A stretch of 64,000 nucleotides of DNA from contig CM034546.1 in NCBI GenBank assembly GCA_020055645.1, positions 43,834,001 to 43,898,000 on the forward strand, written 5' to 3'. Made by a program: the position numbers and the translations under genes. Source of the stretch: Tomocerus qinae. Taxonomy: Eukaryota; Arthropoda; Collembola; Entomobryomorpha; Tomoceridae. Below the pieces are notes generated by a model. That model was not told the origin of the DNA. It worked only from the letters and a program-made list of their open reading frames with translations, and searched no databases. Below are positions 1 through 12,181 of this stretch, in pieces; the stretch's first letter is position 1, and each line of letters starts with the position of its first letter.

Positions 1-293
1 CATTTTAACTGTAAAGCTTAAAGCTTGATAAAATTATTAATTTTAAATACACTGTTGTGCAACGTGATAGTTACTGAATAGACACATATGTACATCATGA
101 TCATGACTATAGTATAAACATATACTGACTCCAGCGCATTGAATACTTCCGTATGTTTGTATGTCAGTATTTTTGTACCCATGAGAAGGTCATAAATTTT
201 CTAGCATACTGTGCGTGCTAGGTTACAGCTGGTTAATAAAGAAACAATTGATGATACTACAGGATCTTTAAAGTCATGAGTGTTGATGTTCAC
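1..293. other. 3' flank of aldehyde oxidase copy A
   Basis: AT-rich sequence downstream of the stop codon of the minus-strand aldehyde oxidase gene. It should hold the 3' UTR. I see no open frame or repeat with support here, and no clear poly(A) signal on the minus strand. Confidence 0.4.
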
Positions 294-3200
294 TTAATAC
301 GAGAACATTGAACTTGACACCAAAGAATTTTTGAAAACCTCTTCAAAGGTTACAGGCCCATCTGAAATATTAATGTTTGATTATGGATTACAATGTCAAT
401 TGAATAAACTAAACAACATCCATTATATAGAGATCTTCAGTATGAATTAACGGCGGATGACATAAATGAAAACTAAATATTGTGCAGGTATTACTCATTT
501 GAAACCATTCTTCGTTTCCAGCATCCTTTCTGGCGGAATCAATGGCTTTTTTCACAGCAAACAATACTGCCACGCCTAAATTTGTCGGTGGTTCTCCTGA
601 AGCTACGAAAATTGATATAAAATGGTATATTTCAGAAAATTACTTCGTTGTTATTTAAATTGAAATGTTTTATTACAACGCATAGCGGTAACTATAGGGT
701 TCAGCGCAAATCTTTATATACGTAGTAAGCCGAATCATAAAAACATTGCTGACCTTTCGTTTGTAAAACGCCTTCAGTATTGATGGAGCCAGAAAGCAAA
801 GCAACTCTGAAGTCTTCAGGAATGTCTTTTGTTTCTGGTGGTTTATAACTCTATCCACAAAAAAATAATATAAATATCGCCAAAGTTTCAAAAAATTCAA
901 TTAAAGCGCAGTAATATAGATATTCATGTTTTAGCATAAAGCCCAAAATTGTACTATAAATGAACAAAGAGAACATTAGTGACAAAATGGAATTGTCCAT
1001 TACATGTAATCTAGAATTGTATTAACAATGCAAACAACAAACGGAAATTACATAAGTATTATAAGTCAACAGTTGTCCATTATTTTCATCAAAAATAATT
1101 TCTTCAGTAGTCCACATGCCAGCGCCAAATACATATCCTCCCTCAACTACCAAGATTTATATTAATTAAAAATCATAATGTGAATGAAAAGGATATTGGA
1201 CATCACGACATCAGACACTTTGTATAGTAAATTGAAATAGTAACCTTGTCCAATGTCTACTAAAGGATTCAAACTGCGACCAACATCTTGCAAAATATCA
1301 ACCCTTGATTGCTGTGTATAAACATTATACAATTTAGTTGTTATTTTCTTTCTGTCAGAAATAATAATCGTGTAATTTATTATATAATTCATATACAATC
1401 ACCTTGTACTCTCCAGTAAGAATATCAACCTCAACTTCTGTGATTGCTACTTGATACCCTACATAATTTCTCCCTTTATGATCTGTTGGATCAGCAAACC
1501 TGTTAAAATATTCAAAATTATTAACATTATATAAAAGTTTTCTATGCCCTCCAACCAAATTGAATGTCTAAAAATTTATTTCATGGTGTCAAATAGTCAT
1601 TAAAATAATTAAATTTACATGAACGATGCTGACAAATCCACTTTTGAATGAAATGCTATTTCTGCCAGTTCTTGAAAGGTAGTATTCACTGGTAATTCCG
1701 CCTTTAAGGGTGCCAGTCTCTCCACCAAAATTTTACAAGCACGCATTGCAGCCTGAGTTCATTTATGTAAAAGTACAATATATAATGAAGGATAATCCTT
1801 GTAGATTAAGAAAACGTGTACATATTGTATTGTAGAATTAAAATAATTTACGTAAGCATTCAATTCGCTAGAAATGGACTGTGCAGATCTTCCTGCATTA
1901 TTTCCTGTCAAGTTGTTATTTGCTTTGACGCTTACTTTCTCCAATGGTACGTCCAAATACGTTGCTACAGTTTGAGCAACCTGGAAAATAAAGATAAAGA
2001 GATAAAGTGGAAAACTGGCTGCCACTCAAGCCGTCAGCACACAATACATTTATGCATTCATATTCAGCTATGAAGAATTATTACTCATTTATTAATGTCC
2101 AAGATATATTTCTAAATTCAACTGATAGTCGATAGTATTGTGCAGAAATTAATTTACTTTGATGTTAACGCCCGTGCCAAATTCGATTCCTGAATGGCTA
2201 ACTGCAACACTTCCGTCGTGATGGTAAATTGTAACGTAAGCAACGTAGGTATTTGTTCCATAGCTTACAATGTTTGTCGAAGTAGTGATTGCCAATCCGC
2301 GTTTTTTCCAACGGTTTTCCTGAAATAAAAAATGACATTCAAAATCATTATTTTCATTTTGATAACTAGTAACTGTAGTTTAGTAATTAGAGCACAAACT
2401 TTTGAAATTTACCTTATTGAATTTTTCAGTCGTTCGTTTCCTCATTTCGTATTCTCCAGTAATTTTTATTTGCTCAACCATTCGGGGCATTAAATTCTCT
2501 TCAGTAAAACTTTCGCCATTGAACAAACGATCTCCAAGCTTCAAATAATTTGCAGCTCTCACATCAAAAGGGTCCATTTTAAGCACAAATGCAATGTGCT
2601 CCATTATGTATTCACTAAAGGCTGTTCCATTTAATCCTCCTGAAAAACAATCATTATAAAATATGACTTCTTATGAATATTAAACTCTTTTTTATCTTCT
2701 TTTTGAATTTTATTAACCGACAAGGAAACCGTTTTGTTCGATACTACGCTAGGTGGATACGAATTCGGTACTAGAAATTATTATTCAAAAGGCAAGTCGT
2801 AAAGTGTTGGACAAGATGGAAAATGCACCTTGACTAAAAATTCAAAAACATTTAACCTGGTGCTCTTGTGTAAGTATTTGATGGAGTATTTGTCAGCAAG
2901 TACCCTCCCTTGACTTCCCAGTCGCTGGCAGCGTATAAATTTTGAAAATAAAGCAATTTTGGTGCAGCATAGGATTCGTTTCTTGTCCATCCAGAATCCG
3001 ACAACAAATAGGCTTTTAGTTTAATAATTTTTCCCGTTTCAGAAAATTTTACCTAGTTTTACAAACAAATATCATCGTAAAATATTTCCCCAATGTCTGT
3101 AAATACGTAGACTTGAAATAATTTTTAAACCCAACACAATCCGCAATTAGTATGCTTGTTTTATTGCTGCTATCCCTATTTATGTAAATCGGTGTTAGTA

Positions 3201-6200
3201 ATTTAGTATTTCGAGTATAAAGTAACCTGGTCTGCCGGAAGAAAGGAAGGAATGCTGAGTGAACATTATTATTTCAAATAATGGGACTGCAAGTATAATT
3301 TTGCTTATCGCAACCAAAATTTTAGATTAATCGCGTTAATTCATCTTTTTTCCTTTCATTTCTACGGGGCGACTAGTTTAGTTTGACGGAGACCAATTTA
3401 AGACCAATTTACGTGACAATTTTATCGTTTAAAACTTAAAAACAAAGTTTTACAACGGATCTCACGTTATATCGACAAACGTAGGGTTCTCGCTTCCCAA
3501 TCATCCTCATGTTGGTTTCCATGTCCATAATTACTCTCACTGGACGGTTGGTGACGAAAGCAGCGATGGCACAAGCACTCGCTACAGGAGTAGCTTTCGT
3601 AATCTTGGACCCAAATGCACCTCCAATTCGTTTCACTTTAACATTTAAACTGTAAGAAGTTAGGAGTAAAAGGTGTCCAATTAGTAATGAAATCCAAGAG
3701 GTTTAAAGAGATTAAAATTTTAATCTTTTTTGACCCCTAAGATAAATCTATTTGCCATAGTAGATATTTAATTTAGTAGATATTTCGAATTTAATATTTA
3801 ACTGACTAGTTGTCCTAGACGCCCAAAGCAGCAGCGACTGTCGCTTGTACATGATCCATCCACTGAGTGGCACTGAATACATCCATAGAGTCTTCTTTGG
3901 GAATGCAAAGACAACTCTGTGTCTCCAGGGAGTAGTGAAACTGGGACCCTTGTTCGTGCTCTCCAGAAATCTCACGCGTTCCCATCTCAAAAGTCGCCAC
4001 AGGAGTTTTATACGTTTGTGTTACATGGTCTTCCAAAGCTCCCTCTTGTTCCACTTTTCGTAAAGCTTCTCTGGCCTTCACAATCGGCTTTTTCATATTT
4101 TTGTATGTAACTTTCACCTTCGTGGCGGCTCTGTAAGCCACTTGCCTGGTCGTGGCTAAAATTAATCCAATTGGTTGACCTGCGGCTTCCACTTTGTCAA
4201 AGACAAAGATCTAATATAATTTACTACAATTAATACAATTTTACCAAAGTAAAAAATTCCTAAATATCTTGGACATTGTTTTAATTGATTTAAAATCATT
4301 AATATTTATTAAATACTTAATAAGTGCTAAATATTAAAACGACGCACAGGTTCCTTATCAACAACGGGTATTGCACCAAAAGCCATGTTATTGTTATCTC
4401 CAGGAATATCTTTCGCTACAATAAAGCGCACAACGCCGTCCATTTTCTGGAATCAATCATTTGATCAAAATAGCTTAGTATACAACTAACTACACTAATT
4501 ACAGCACCGGTACACTAAATTACAAACCAATGCTGCAGAAGCATCCACTGACTCCAACTGACAATTAGCAACAGTAGCTATAACAAATGCTCCGAATAAT
4601 TCGCCATCGATGGGAGGAGTATCGTCAATAAATTCCGCTTCACCTAAAACGACAAGGAGACAGGTCAGTGGATTCTTTGGCGAAAATATTTTACCATTAA
4701 TTTTATTACATTACAATTTCATAATTCTAACCAGAGCTTAGAACTTCAACATCTTGTCGTTTTGCAGATTTATACAAAGGTGTAAGACCAATTCCATCCT
4801 CGTAGGTTTGCTTTCCTCTATTTGTCTTTATAGCAATACTTGTACTTCCTGATTTCACATTGTCTTTTACTACGTTTCCAAGAATCCCTAGTATTGTCTG
4901 AAAACATCAAATAGAGTTCTTCAACATCAAAGTTTTTTATCATTCCAGCCATATTCGGTAGATTCTGTACTGTAAATTGATATTAAATAAATTGCCACCA
5001 AAGCGATAATTTGAATAATTTGAATTATATTATAATGATTCAAATTATTGTTGATTTATGAATTTTTTATAGCTATAGAAATTAACTAATGCTACAAAAT
5101 ATTGTTGAGCTCTTATTTCTTCCATATTTTGAATATTGCTTTCTTATATACAGTGTGTTGTGAGTTATAAAAGATTTAAATTGTCTACTATAATTTAACT
5201 AACTGTTAATTTTGAAAAAAGTTAATGTTACATGGTTAAAATGGACATTGGTATCCGAAGGATATATTTACCTTGTACAAAAGTGCTTTTGTTAAAAATG
5301 TCCTGTAGGCAACTGAAGGCTCATCTTGTTTAGTGTTAGGATTGACTTCTTTGTCGAGATGCTTCATTGCCCCTTGGAGTACCATTTCATCCGAAAGGGA
5401 TTTATTTAGCAAAAACATTTCCGTCGACCAAGCGTGAACCTTTTCAAAAATATTTCAATTAGTTTCCTCATTAATAATAATCAATATCAATAGTATTTTA
5501 AATGTATTGTATTAGTTTGCATTTGTAGTTATCTGTACAGATTAAGTAATCTTCATTTATTAATGTCATACAAAATTTTATTTCACTCTGCTACAAAAAA
5601 TGCAGTATAAAACGTGAAGACTTACAAAGTTGGGATGAACACCTCCAAAAACAATTCGTGGTTTTTCAACAACTTTATAGTTTTGCTGTTTGTCCACCTT
5701 CATAAGGATTCCTGCATTCAAAATGGCTTTACAGTTTTGATAACGACGAGAAATCTAAAAAAGGAAATATTGTTAAAATGTGAAAGTTTTAATTAAATTA
5801 CTTAGCGATCTTTATCCATAAATTAGAGCAGGTATACATGCAAAAATTTAATTACTTTGAATGCCCGAAAGTAATAATTTTTCAGTTGGGGTAGATTGAG
5901 ACGAATTAGCAACTTTCCAGTCATATCCATATTGAAAAATTGTAGCAAGGTAAATGTTTCCAATGAGTCGACAGATTTGGCTGTGAAAAATATTTGAAAA
6001 ATGGTTTAAAACATTATAGTGGTTAACTCTTTTCGTTCCTTAATTATACAACCAAATGAACTCAGCCGATTTTTGAAACGAAAATTCGCTACCTATTGTA
6101 ACGGTTGCACCAATCGCCTCCATACATATAAATACATCAGAAACGTACTCTTTGTACTTGTTTTTCATCAACAATTCTTCTCCAACTGTGGCCACCTATA

Positions 6201-6410
6201 AAACATACGAGTTCCAATTATATTTATGACGACACAGAAATATAACTAAAACAATTAATTATAACAAATGCCAAGAATTCATTTGCATCTTAATAAAAAT
6301 TGTTATGTTATAGGCATTTAACGTCCAAATGTATTTAATATAATTTTGGTACATTTACACAAGGATATATAATGGAATTCAAGCCAGTTAATAATGGTAT
6401 AACCTTTCCT

Positions 6411-6797
6411 TTAAGTATCCCATTATTTCATGTGCGGGAAAATTTGAAAATTGGACCATTTACATGTAAAAATAAAAGTCGCAAAGGCTTTTTAACTAAT
6501 TGCTTAATTGAAAAAAATAAAGAGACAAAAAATGTTTTTCATATTGTCATCTAAAAAGTGAAGTAGCTTTTTGACGATAGCCCACTTCCTTCCCATTTTA
6601 CAGCCTTCCAAAGTGGGAAGGAATTGTGCTATCGTCAAAATACTACTTCACTTTTTAGATGACAATATGAAAAACATTTTTTGTCTCTTTATTTTTTTCA
6701 ATTAAGCAATTAGTTAAAAAGCCTTTGCGACTTTTATTTTATATGTAAATGGTCCCATTTTCAAATTTTCCCGCACATGAAATAATGGGATCCTTAA
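6411..6797. mobile_element. Foldback MITE, TTAA-flanked, in copy A intron 7
   Basis: Two arms of about 190 bp are near-perfect reverse complements (about 6415-6590 and 6600-6793) around a short loop. TTAA lies at both edges (6411-6414, 6794-6797), as in piggyBac-type insertions. No coding capacity. Copy B lacks it at the matching intron, so it inserted after the gene duplication. Confidence 0.7.
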
Positions 6798-7165
6798 TAC
6801 CTTTACTTTCAACAATGCAATTTTATTAACACTTACATTTCTAACAGGAACATTGGCATCTCGTTCTAAAATCTTAATAATTTCTCCTGCATATTCATAA
6901 CCTTCTTTACCCGAGATTTCTTTGAGAATGGAAATGGTACTTGCAAGTGTAATAGTACTGCCAATAAAAACCCCATTTTGAGCTGGATTTGCCGAGTAAT
7001 TTCTCAATTCTTGCACTGTAGTTATATCCAGGTAATTTTTCACCGGGTCTTCTCTAACTGCCCCTAGGGAATATTGAAAATTTACTACACTCGTCACACT
7101 GTTACTTAAAAATCAGAACTTATTCCTTTTTGGTTGCACTAAAAATCTCCAATGATTTTTAAGTG

Positions 7166-7607
7166 CATGTGTTAACGGCAATTAGTAAATTCAGGCATTA
7201 AGCTTAATGCCTAGGCAATAAGTAAAATTTTAGATGAATTCTAGTTTTTGGTATTTGAAATTTAGAAGACCATTTATATTGTCCAATTATATTCTTTTTC
7301 CTAAATAAGGACATTGTAACGAGTTCAAAATGCCGCATATGAATAGCGTGCGACTAAGACTTAAGAAGTTGCAATGGTTTTTATGCAAAAGGTTTATAGT
7401 CTATAACTCGCACATTATTCATGACACAGTAAACATCTTTACCTTTTTGGACTTGTAAAAACGTCCTTATTCAAATATAAATACGAAATAATGGCATATG
7501 AATGTTCTTTCAAATTTTAAGTATGAAAAACAAAATGTTTCAAAATTACACTTAATGCCTAGGCATTAAGCTTAATGCCTGAATTTACTTATTGCCGTTA
7601 ACACATG
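7166..7607. mobile_element. MITE with about 50-bp terminal inverted repeats in copy A intron 6
   Basis: The ends, near 7166-7214 and 7555-7607, are inverted repeats that start CATGTGTTAACGGCAAT and contain GGCATTAAGCTTAATGCC. The interior is AT-rich and non-coding. It is absent from copy B. Confidence 0.7.
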
Positions 7608-7700
7608 TATATCAACAATATAAAACAATTCATAAATGAATACAGTATCGATAAAATCCCAAAGAGACTTATCTGATGAAAATAATTAAATAGTATACCC

Positions 7701-7873
7701 CGCAGACTGTAACAAACCCCAGGATGCAGGTCATAGTTAGTGGACGACAGATGACATTAAATATACCGAATCCTGTGTGTGATTATGTGCTATTATCAAC
7801 ACTCGGTATATTTAGTGTCAAGCTTCGCCTAATTTTTATAGTCCCATCCTGGGGTTTGCTATAATACAGTCTG
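7701..7873. mobile_element. hAT-like MITE at the exon 6 splice donor of copy A
   Basis: About 171 bp with CAG...CTG ends (cagactgta / tacagtctg) and an inner inverted stretch aaaccccaggatg. GTATACCC occurs on both sides (7693-7700 and 7874-7881), an 8-bp target duplication typical of hAT elements; two extra bases lie at the left junction. The duplicated target includes the splice donor of exon 6. Confidence 0.75.
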
Positions 7874-9143
7874 GTATACCCTGTTCGTTAATTCCAGTTA
7901 TAACTCGATATGGCCTTCCTTCGGTCATAAATGATTTCAGCACGCAAAATGCAGAATCAAGATTATCCACTCTCATCCATTTCTGGGTATTGCGAAAATC
8001 CAATTCAATTGCTCTGGAACACGTTCTTGTATTTAATGGAGAAATTTCCTGTTGCTGACGTCCTGGGCAGCCCTCGCATGGATTCTGTGTATAAAAAGGT
8101 CCAAAAGGTCATATAATGAAACTTTGAATCAAAACAAATACTGAAGCGTAGGTCATTCACATCATATGGGTTCTACTGTCTGCTAACAATAAATGGTACG
8201 TGTAAGTTATCATTGGTGTTGAAGAGACAAAATGTATGCTAAAACTATTGCAGACATATTTTTAAACAAGGAAATGCGTATAAATAACTCATTTCAGCCT
8301 TCTCTCCTTGCCGTAACGGCAAATGATGTAAATAAGGAAAATAGGTAACCGTTTTAGCGACTGTTTGAGAAGAGCCAAGCGATTTGAATGAATCAAGTAT
8401 TGGCCGATATCCAGTACAGCGACAGATATTTCCGTCCAAAATATCTTCAATGTTTGCCACAGATTTGGACTCTTGCAAGCTAAACACAGATGTACAAGTA
8501 AATATGAATTTGTACGTACCTACCTTTTCAAATGGTAGATTTCCATTTACCTGTACATGCTCATGACCATTCCAGGTGTACAAAATCCACATTGTATTGC
8601 ATTACAATCCACCAAACTTTTTTCAATTGGATGATATCCTCGCTTTTTATCACCCAAGTACTCCACGGTTATAATTTCCCATCCATCGCAACTAAACAGT
8701 GGAATGGTACACTAGCAACAATTTTGAAAAATTCTCATCAGTAAAAACGTATTGGATCATAATATTTGAATGACTTTGATATTATTGTAATAAGCATATT
8801 AGACCTTTGTCGCTCATCACAACATCAATTAAGACTACAAGAATTGACGTGCGTGGCTTGTCCTTTACAATAAAATTTGATTTTACGAGAAAGAAGAAAA
8901 TTACCGAAGGTACGGCTTTGGCAGTAGGATTTCCACTCAATTGGTCCTTCTCATATACAGTGACAATACAAGTCCCGCATCCTCCTTCCCGACACATAAT
9001 CTTTGTCCCTTTTAATTTCGCATCTTCACGAATGAAGTCTACAAGTTTTGAGTCCGCGCTCCATTTGTCCCTCTCCGAAACTAAAATGAAATATTAATGC
9101 TTTACAGCTTATCAAAGTCAAATTCCAAATACGTATTTAAATT

Positions 9144-9346
9144 CAAAGTGATTTGAATGTTTTCAAGGCTCCGCCCCCAGGGACAAGGTGACGAAATGCT
9201 CCAGAAAACTCTCCCCCAACCAGTTCTCCGAATCGAAATCGGGGGGAATGTTGTTGGAAAGAACTGGTTGGGTGAAACCAAATTTCTGGAGCATGTTGTC
9301 CCTTTGTCCCTGAGGGCGGAGCTCTGCAAACATTCAAATCACTTTG
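9144..9346. mobile_element. Foldback MITE in copy A intron 2
   Basis: 203 bp whose ends are the perfect inverted repeat CAAAGTGATTTG; the inner arms also pair (ccgcccccagggac and related). Non-coding. The matching intron of copy B has no such insert. Confidence 0.7.
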
Positions 9347-9683
9347 CGTACATTATTATTTTGTAAACATTACGATACGAACGAAGTTAACGAAGCAATT
9401 AAACTATATAATAACTATCACATAAGGTCGATTTATTCGTATCATTCATACGAAGTAGATTGCATAAAAACTAAGGACAGAGATTATGGTCATTCAATAT
9501 TATAGAAAATTATAATTCTTACCTGTGTATTCCTTGTCATTGATTAGAAGCTTGACGTCGTGTCTGCTCACAAACATTTCGCATGGTATTTTTAAAGGAA
9601 ACAGTATTAATGCAGTTATGAAATTGTAAATAAATATTGTTTACTGCCAAATTTGCTCACCTGGTTACTTTTGGTACGCTCAT

Positions 9684-12181
9684 TTTTTATTATTCAATTC
9701 AGTGATGGTAAACATTTACCTAAGCATTTTAGTAAATCGTCTGCTCTTAGCGTTTGTTACACCAATAATACCAGTTAAAGTACAATTTTATATTTTGAAA
9801 ACAAATCTATCAACATAACAGATTGTATACTGTTGATACGCTGAAAGAAAAAAAATAACAGAATTTCCAACTTATTTTGACCTAGACGCAAGATGCGGTT
9901 GTAAAAGAACTATTTGGTTGTGGTTTTCTTGTTACTGTGGCTATCTATTTCAAGGTATGTTGCAAGTACCTAATAAAGCAATTACGTCTCATGGCATAAT
10001 ATTATTTTCCATACTTACTTCCTCTATACCTTGTACTCGTAATATTATAACACATTTTTACAACTACATAATATCTCTTCTATGTGCATTTGCCTATTAC
10101 TGACGTCTTCCTCCCAAAATTATACACAAATATATTAAAGGCTCATTATACCAATCCGAAACAATATTCCAGGGATATCATATGGACAAAGTGGAAAGAA
10201 AGGAAAGTGTAATTAACTTAACTGATTGAATTTAAAGATGTAGTACACAAAGTAGACATGCGAAGGTAGTTGGACTAAAACTGCGGTCTGAATTCTTTGC
10301 TATATGTTAGCATTACAAACGATTTATAGAAAGCCAATGCAAATGAGCAATGTTTCAAGGTTTTTGCTTATGCCTCAGTAAATTTGTACAATCAATATTA
10401 ACTTTAAGTCTAGATAACAAGCCAAGTCAAATTAATTCAATAAAAATGTATACATTTTAAGGTTTGCCTGCACATAGACAGTAAACGCAGAAGGAATTTC
10501 ATTCTACTAATTAGAGTTGAAAAGCAGACAAACATTATTATCTGCCAAGATAAGACAAAAATTGTTGCCATTACTCAAACTCCAGTAAAATTCCAATATG
10601 CAGTTTTCAGATTTGTCTCTTGTCTAATTGCATTACTTAAGGCGTTGTTTACATGTTGAAGTGAACTCACAGATTTAATAAACAGAATGCAAAATACAAA
10701 TGAAGTTCATGGAAAAATAAAATGGCATGATGGTCATAGTCATTAACGTTACTATTCGACTAAGATGTGGGAGCATTTAAATAAGTTTGTGGAAATCTCC
10801 AGCATATAATTATTTAGTATCAGCACATTATCTAAAATATGTAAACTTGTGTGCTAGAATTTACAGGATCGTATTATATGTCCTATCTGTTTTTTCTTGA
10901 ACTTTTGTCCTTTTTTTGAATGTGTGACTTGGTTTGCCTTCCAGACCTCATAATTGCATAATTGGCCCAACCTTGGGTCAACCTAAACCTAAATGTATGA
11001 AGGTAACCTTGTCATTCCCTAAATCTATAAATATGTGCCATTTACCTTTAATCTTAAGCCACTAGCAGTTTGCTTTCAGCTGTATACACACCTCTCTTCG
11101 TGTAAATAAAAATTCTTTAGATTTACACGTTGTTGTTGTATCAGTCTCAATTTCTCCACATTTCGGCTAGGCTCCAGTGTACGCCTTTTCCCACCTTTTG
11201 CGCTTAATTCACACCCACCTGTGAGAAATGGGAGAAACGGGAGGGTGTGAATAATGGGAGAAATGGGAGAAGCTCCCACTTATTTGAATTTAGCGGGCGA
11301 TTTTAGGTGCCCACATTACCCCAAATAACCCTTTCTCCCATTTCTCCCACTCCCACCTTCCTTAATTCACACCCACCTCCCATTTCCAACAGTGCATTTC
11401 TCCCATCCTCACAGTGGGAGGGCGTACACTGCTAGGCTCATCTTACACTTTTTCAATTATTTTATTTTAGAAACTTTAGATTGTCCTAACGATTTTCATG
11501 AACTTTGTGTTGAGAACACGTAGCTAGGATAGCTTTTCTCAAAGTTGTTTAAAAGCAACATTCATGACAAATTAGTAGCTCAGTTATTTAGAAGCGGTTC
11601 ATAACAGCTGTTTCAATATTTTCTCCCGTGTAGTCTGTCTGTGAGTAAGCCGAATGAAAAGAGATAACCTAATTAAATTTTGTTGATGTGATGTGTTACT
11701 ATGGTACATAATATGAAGTTTTGCATAGAAATTGAAACTGGCGTCAATCTGACTGTATTATATCAATAAGTTGGACGATAAATAAAATTGTTGGAAAGCA
11801 TGAATTTCCCGCTTTACCGTTTATTAGCGTTTTAAACTATACACCAGTATTTTAATGTTTGTTTTAAATTGTTTGAATTCTATGTTGCACAATTTCATTG
11901 TAAGTAAACTTAATGCCATACTTAAGTGTAATTAGAAAAAATAATAACACTAATGGAGTATTAGATTTATGATTGATTAACATAATATATGCTAATGTTA
12001 ATACATACTATAATTATATTTCTTGACCATTGTTAAAATAAAATTATTTATAATGTAGATATTTTAATTTGATTTTAATTTCCGAAAGTGCTGATTATGA
12101 TGTTAATTTAGTGATGGTACCATTATTGAATGATTATATCATCCATCACTTACAATCTACAATGACAGTGACTTATAACCC
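9684..12181. other. Intergenic: promoter side of copy A, 3' side of copy B
   Basis: About 2.5 kb between the tandem aldehyde oxidase genes. It should hold the copy A promoter, next to 9684, and the copy B 3' UTR, next to 12181. One hAT MITE lies at 11175-11431. The rest is AT-rich with no gene that I can support. Confidence 0.5.
11175..11431. mobile_element. hAT MITE with 8-bp target duplication
   Basis: 257 bp bounded by CAGTGTACGCC and GGCGTACACTG. Perfect 8-bp flanking duplication CTAGGCTC at 11167-11174 and 11432-11439. The interior has repeats of the type gggagaaatgggagaa in both orientations, as in subterminal repeats of hAT elements. Non-coding. Confidence 0.85.

Larger units (their letters stand above)
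294..9683 (-). pseudogene. Aldehyde oxidase-like gene, copy A, with one nonsense codon
   Basis: Molybdo-flavoenzyme of the xanthine oxidase family, cytosolic, normally oxidising aldehydes. Exons were placed by matching to copy B: 9683-9661, 9563-9523, 9080-8905, 8711-8551, 8479-8350, 8084-7880, 7063-6837, 6195-6093, 5980-5856, 5754-5626, 5439-5272, 4897-4732, 4643-4528, 4446-4348, 4210-3807, 3649-3466, 3052-2857, 2639-2413, 2319-2158, 1980-1852, 1752-1619, 1499-1403, 1311-1245, 1146-1052, 850-754, 602-495, 361-294. They sum to 3837 nt (1279 codons). Iron-sulphur motif MCREGGCGTC, second-cluster CRCTGYR, FAD domain and molybdopterin domain with ASGEPP are all present. Codon 755 (3815-3817) is TAG where copy B has CAG, inside the molybdopterin domain. 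All other splice sites look usable, so decay is recent, or the product is truncated. Introns carry four MITEs that copy B lacks. Confidence 0.8.
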
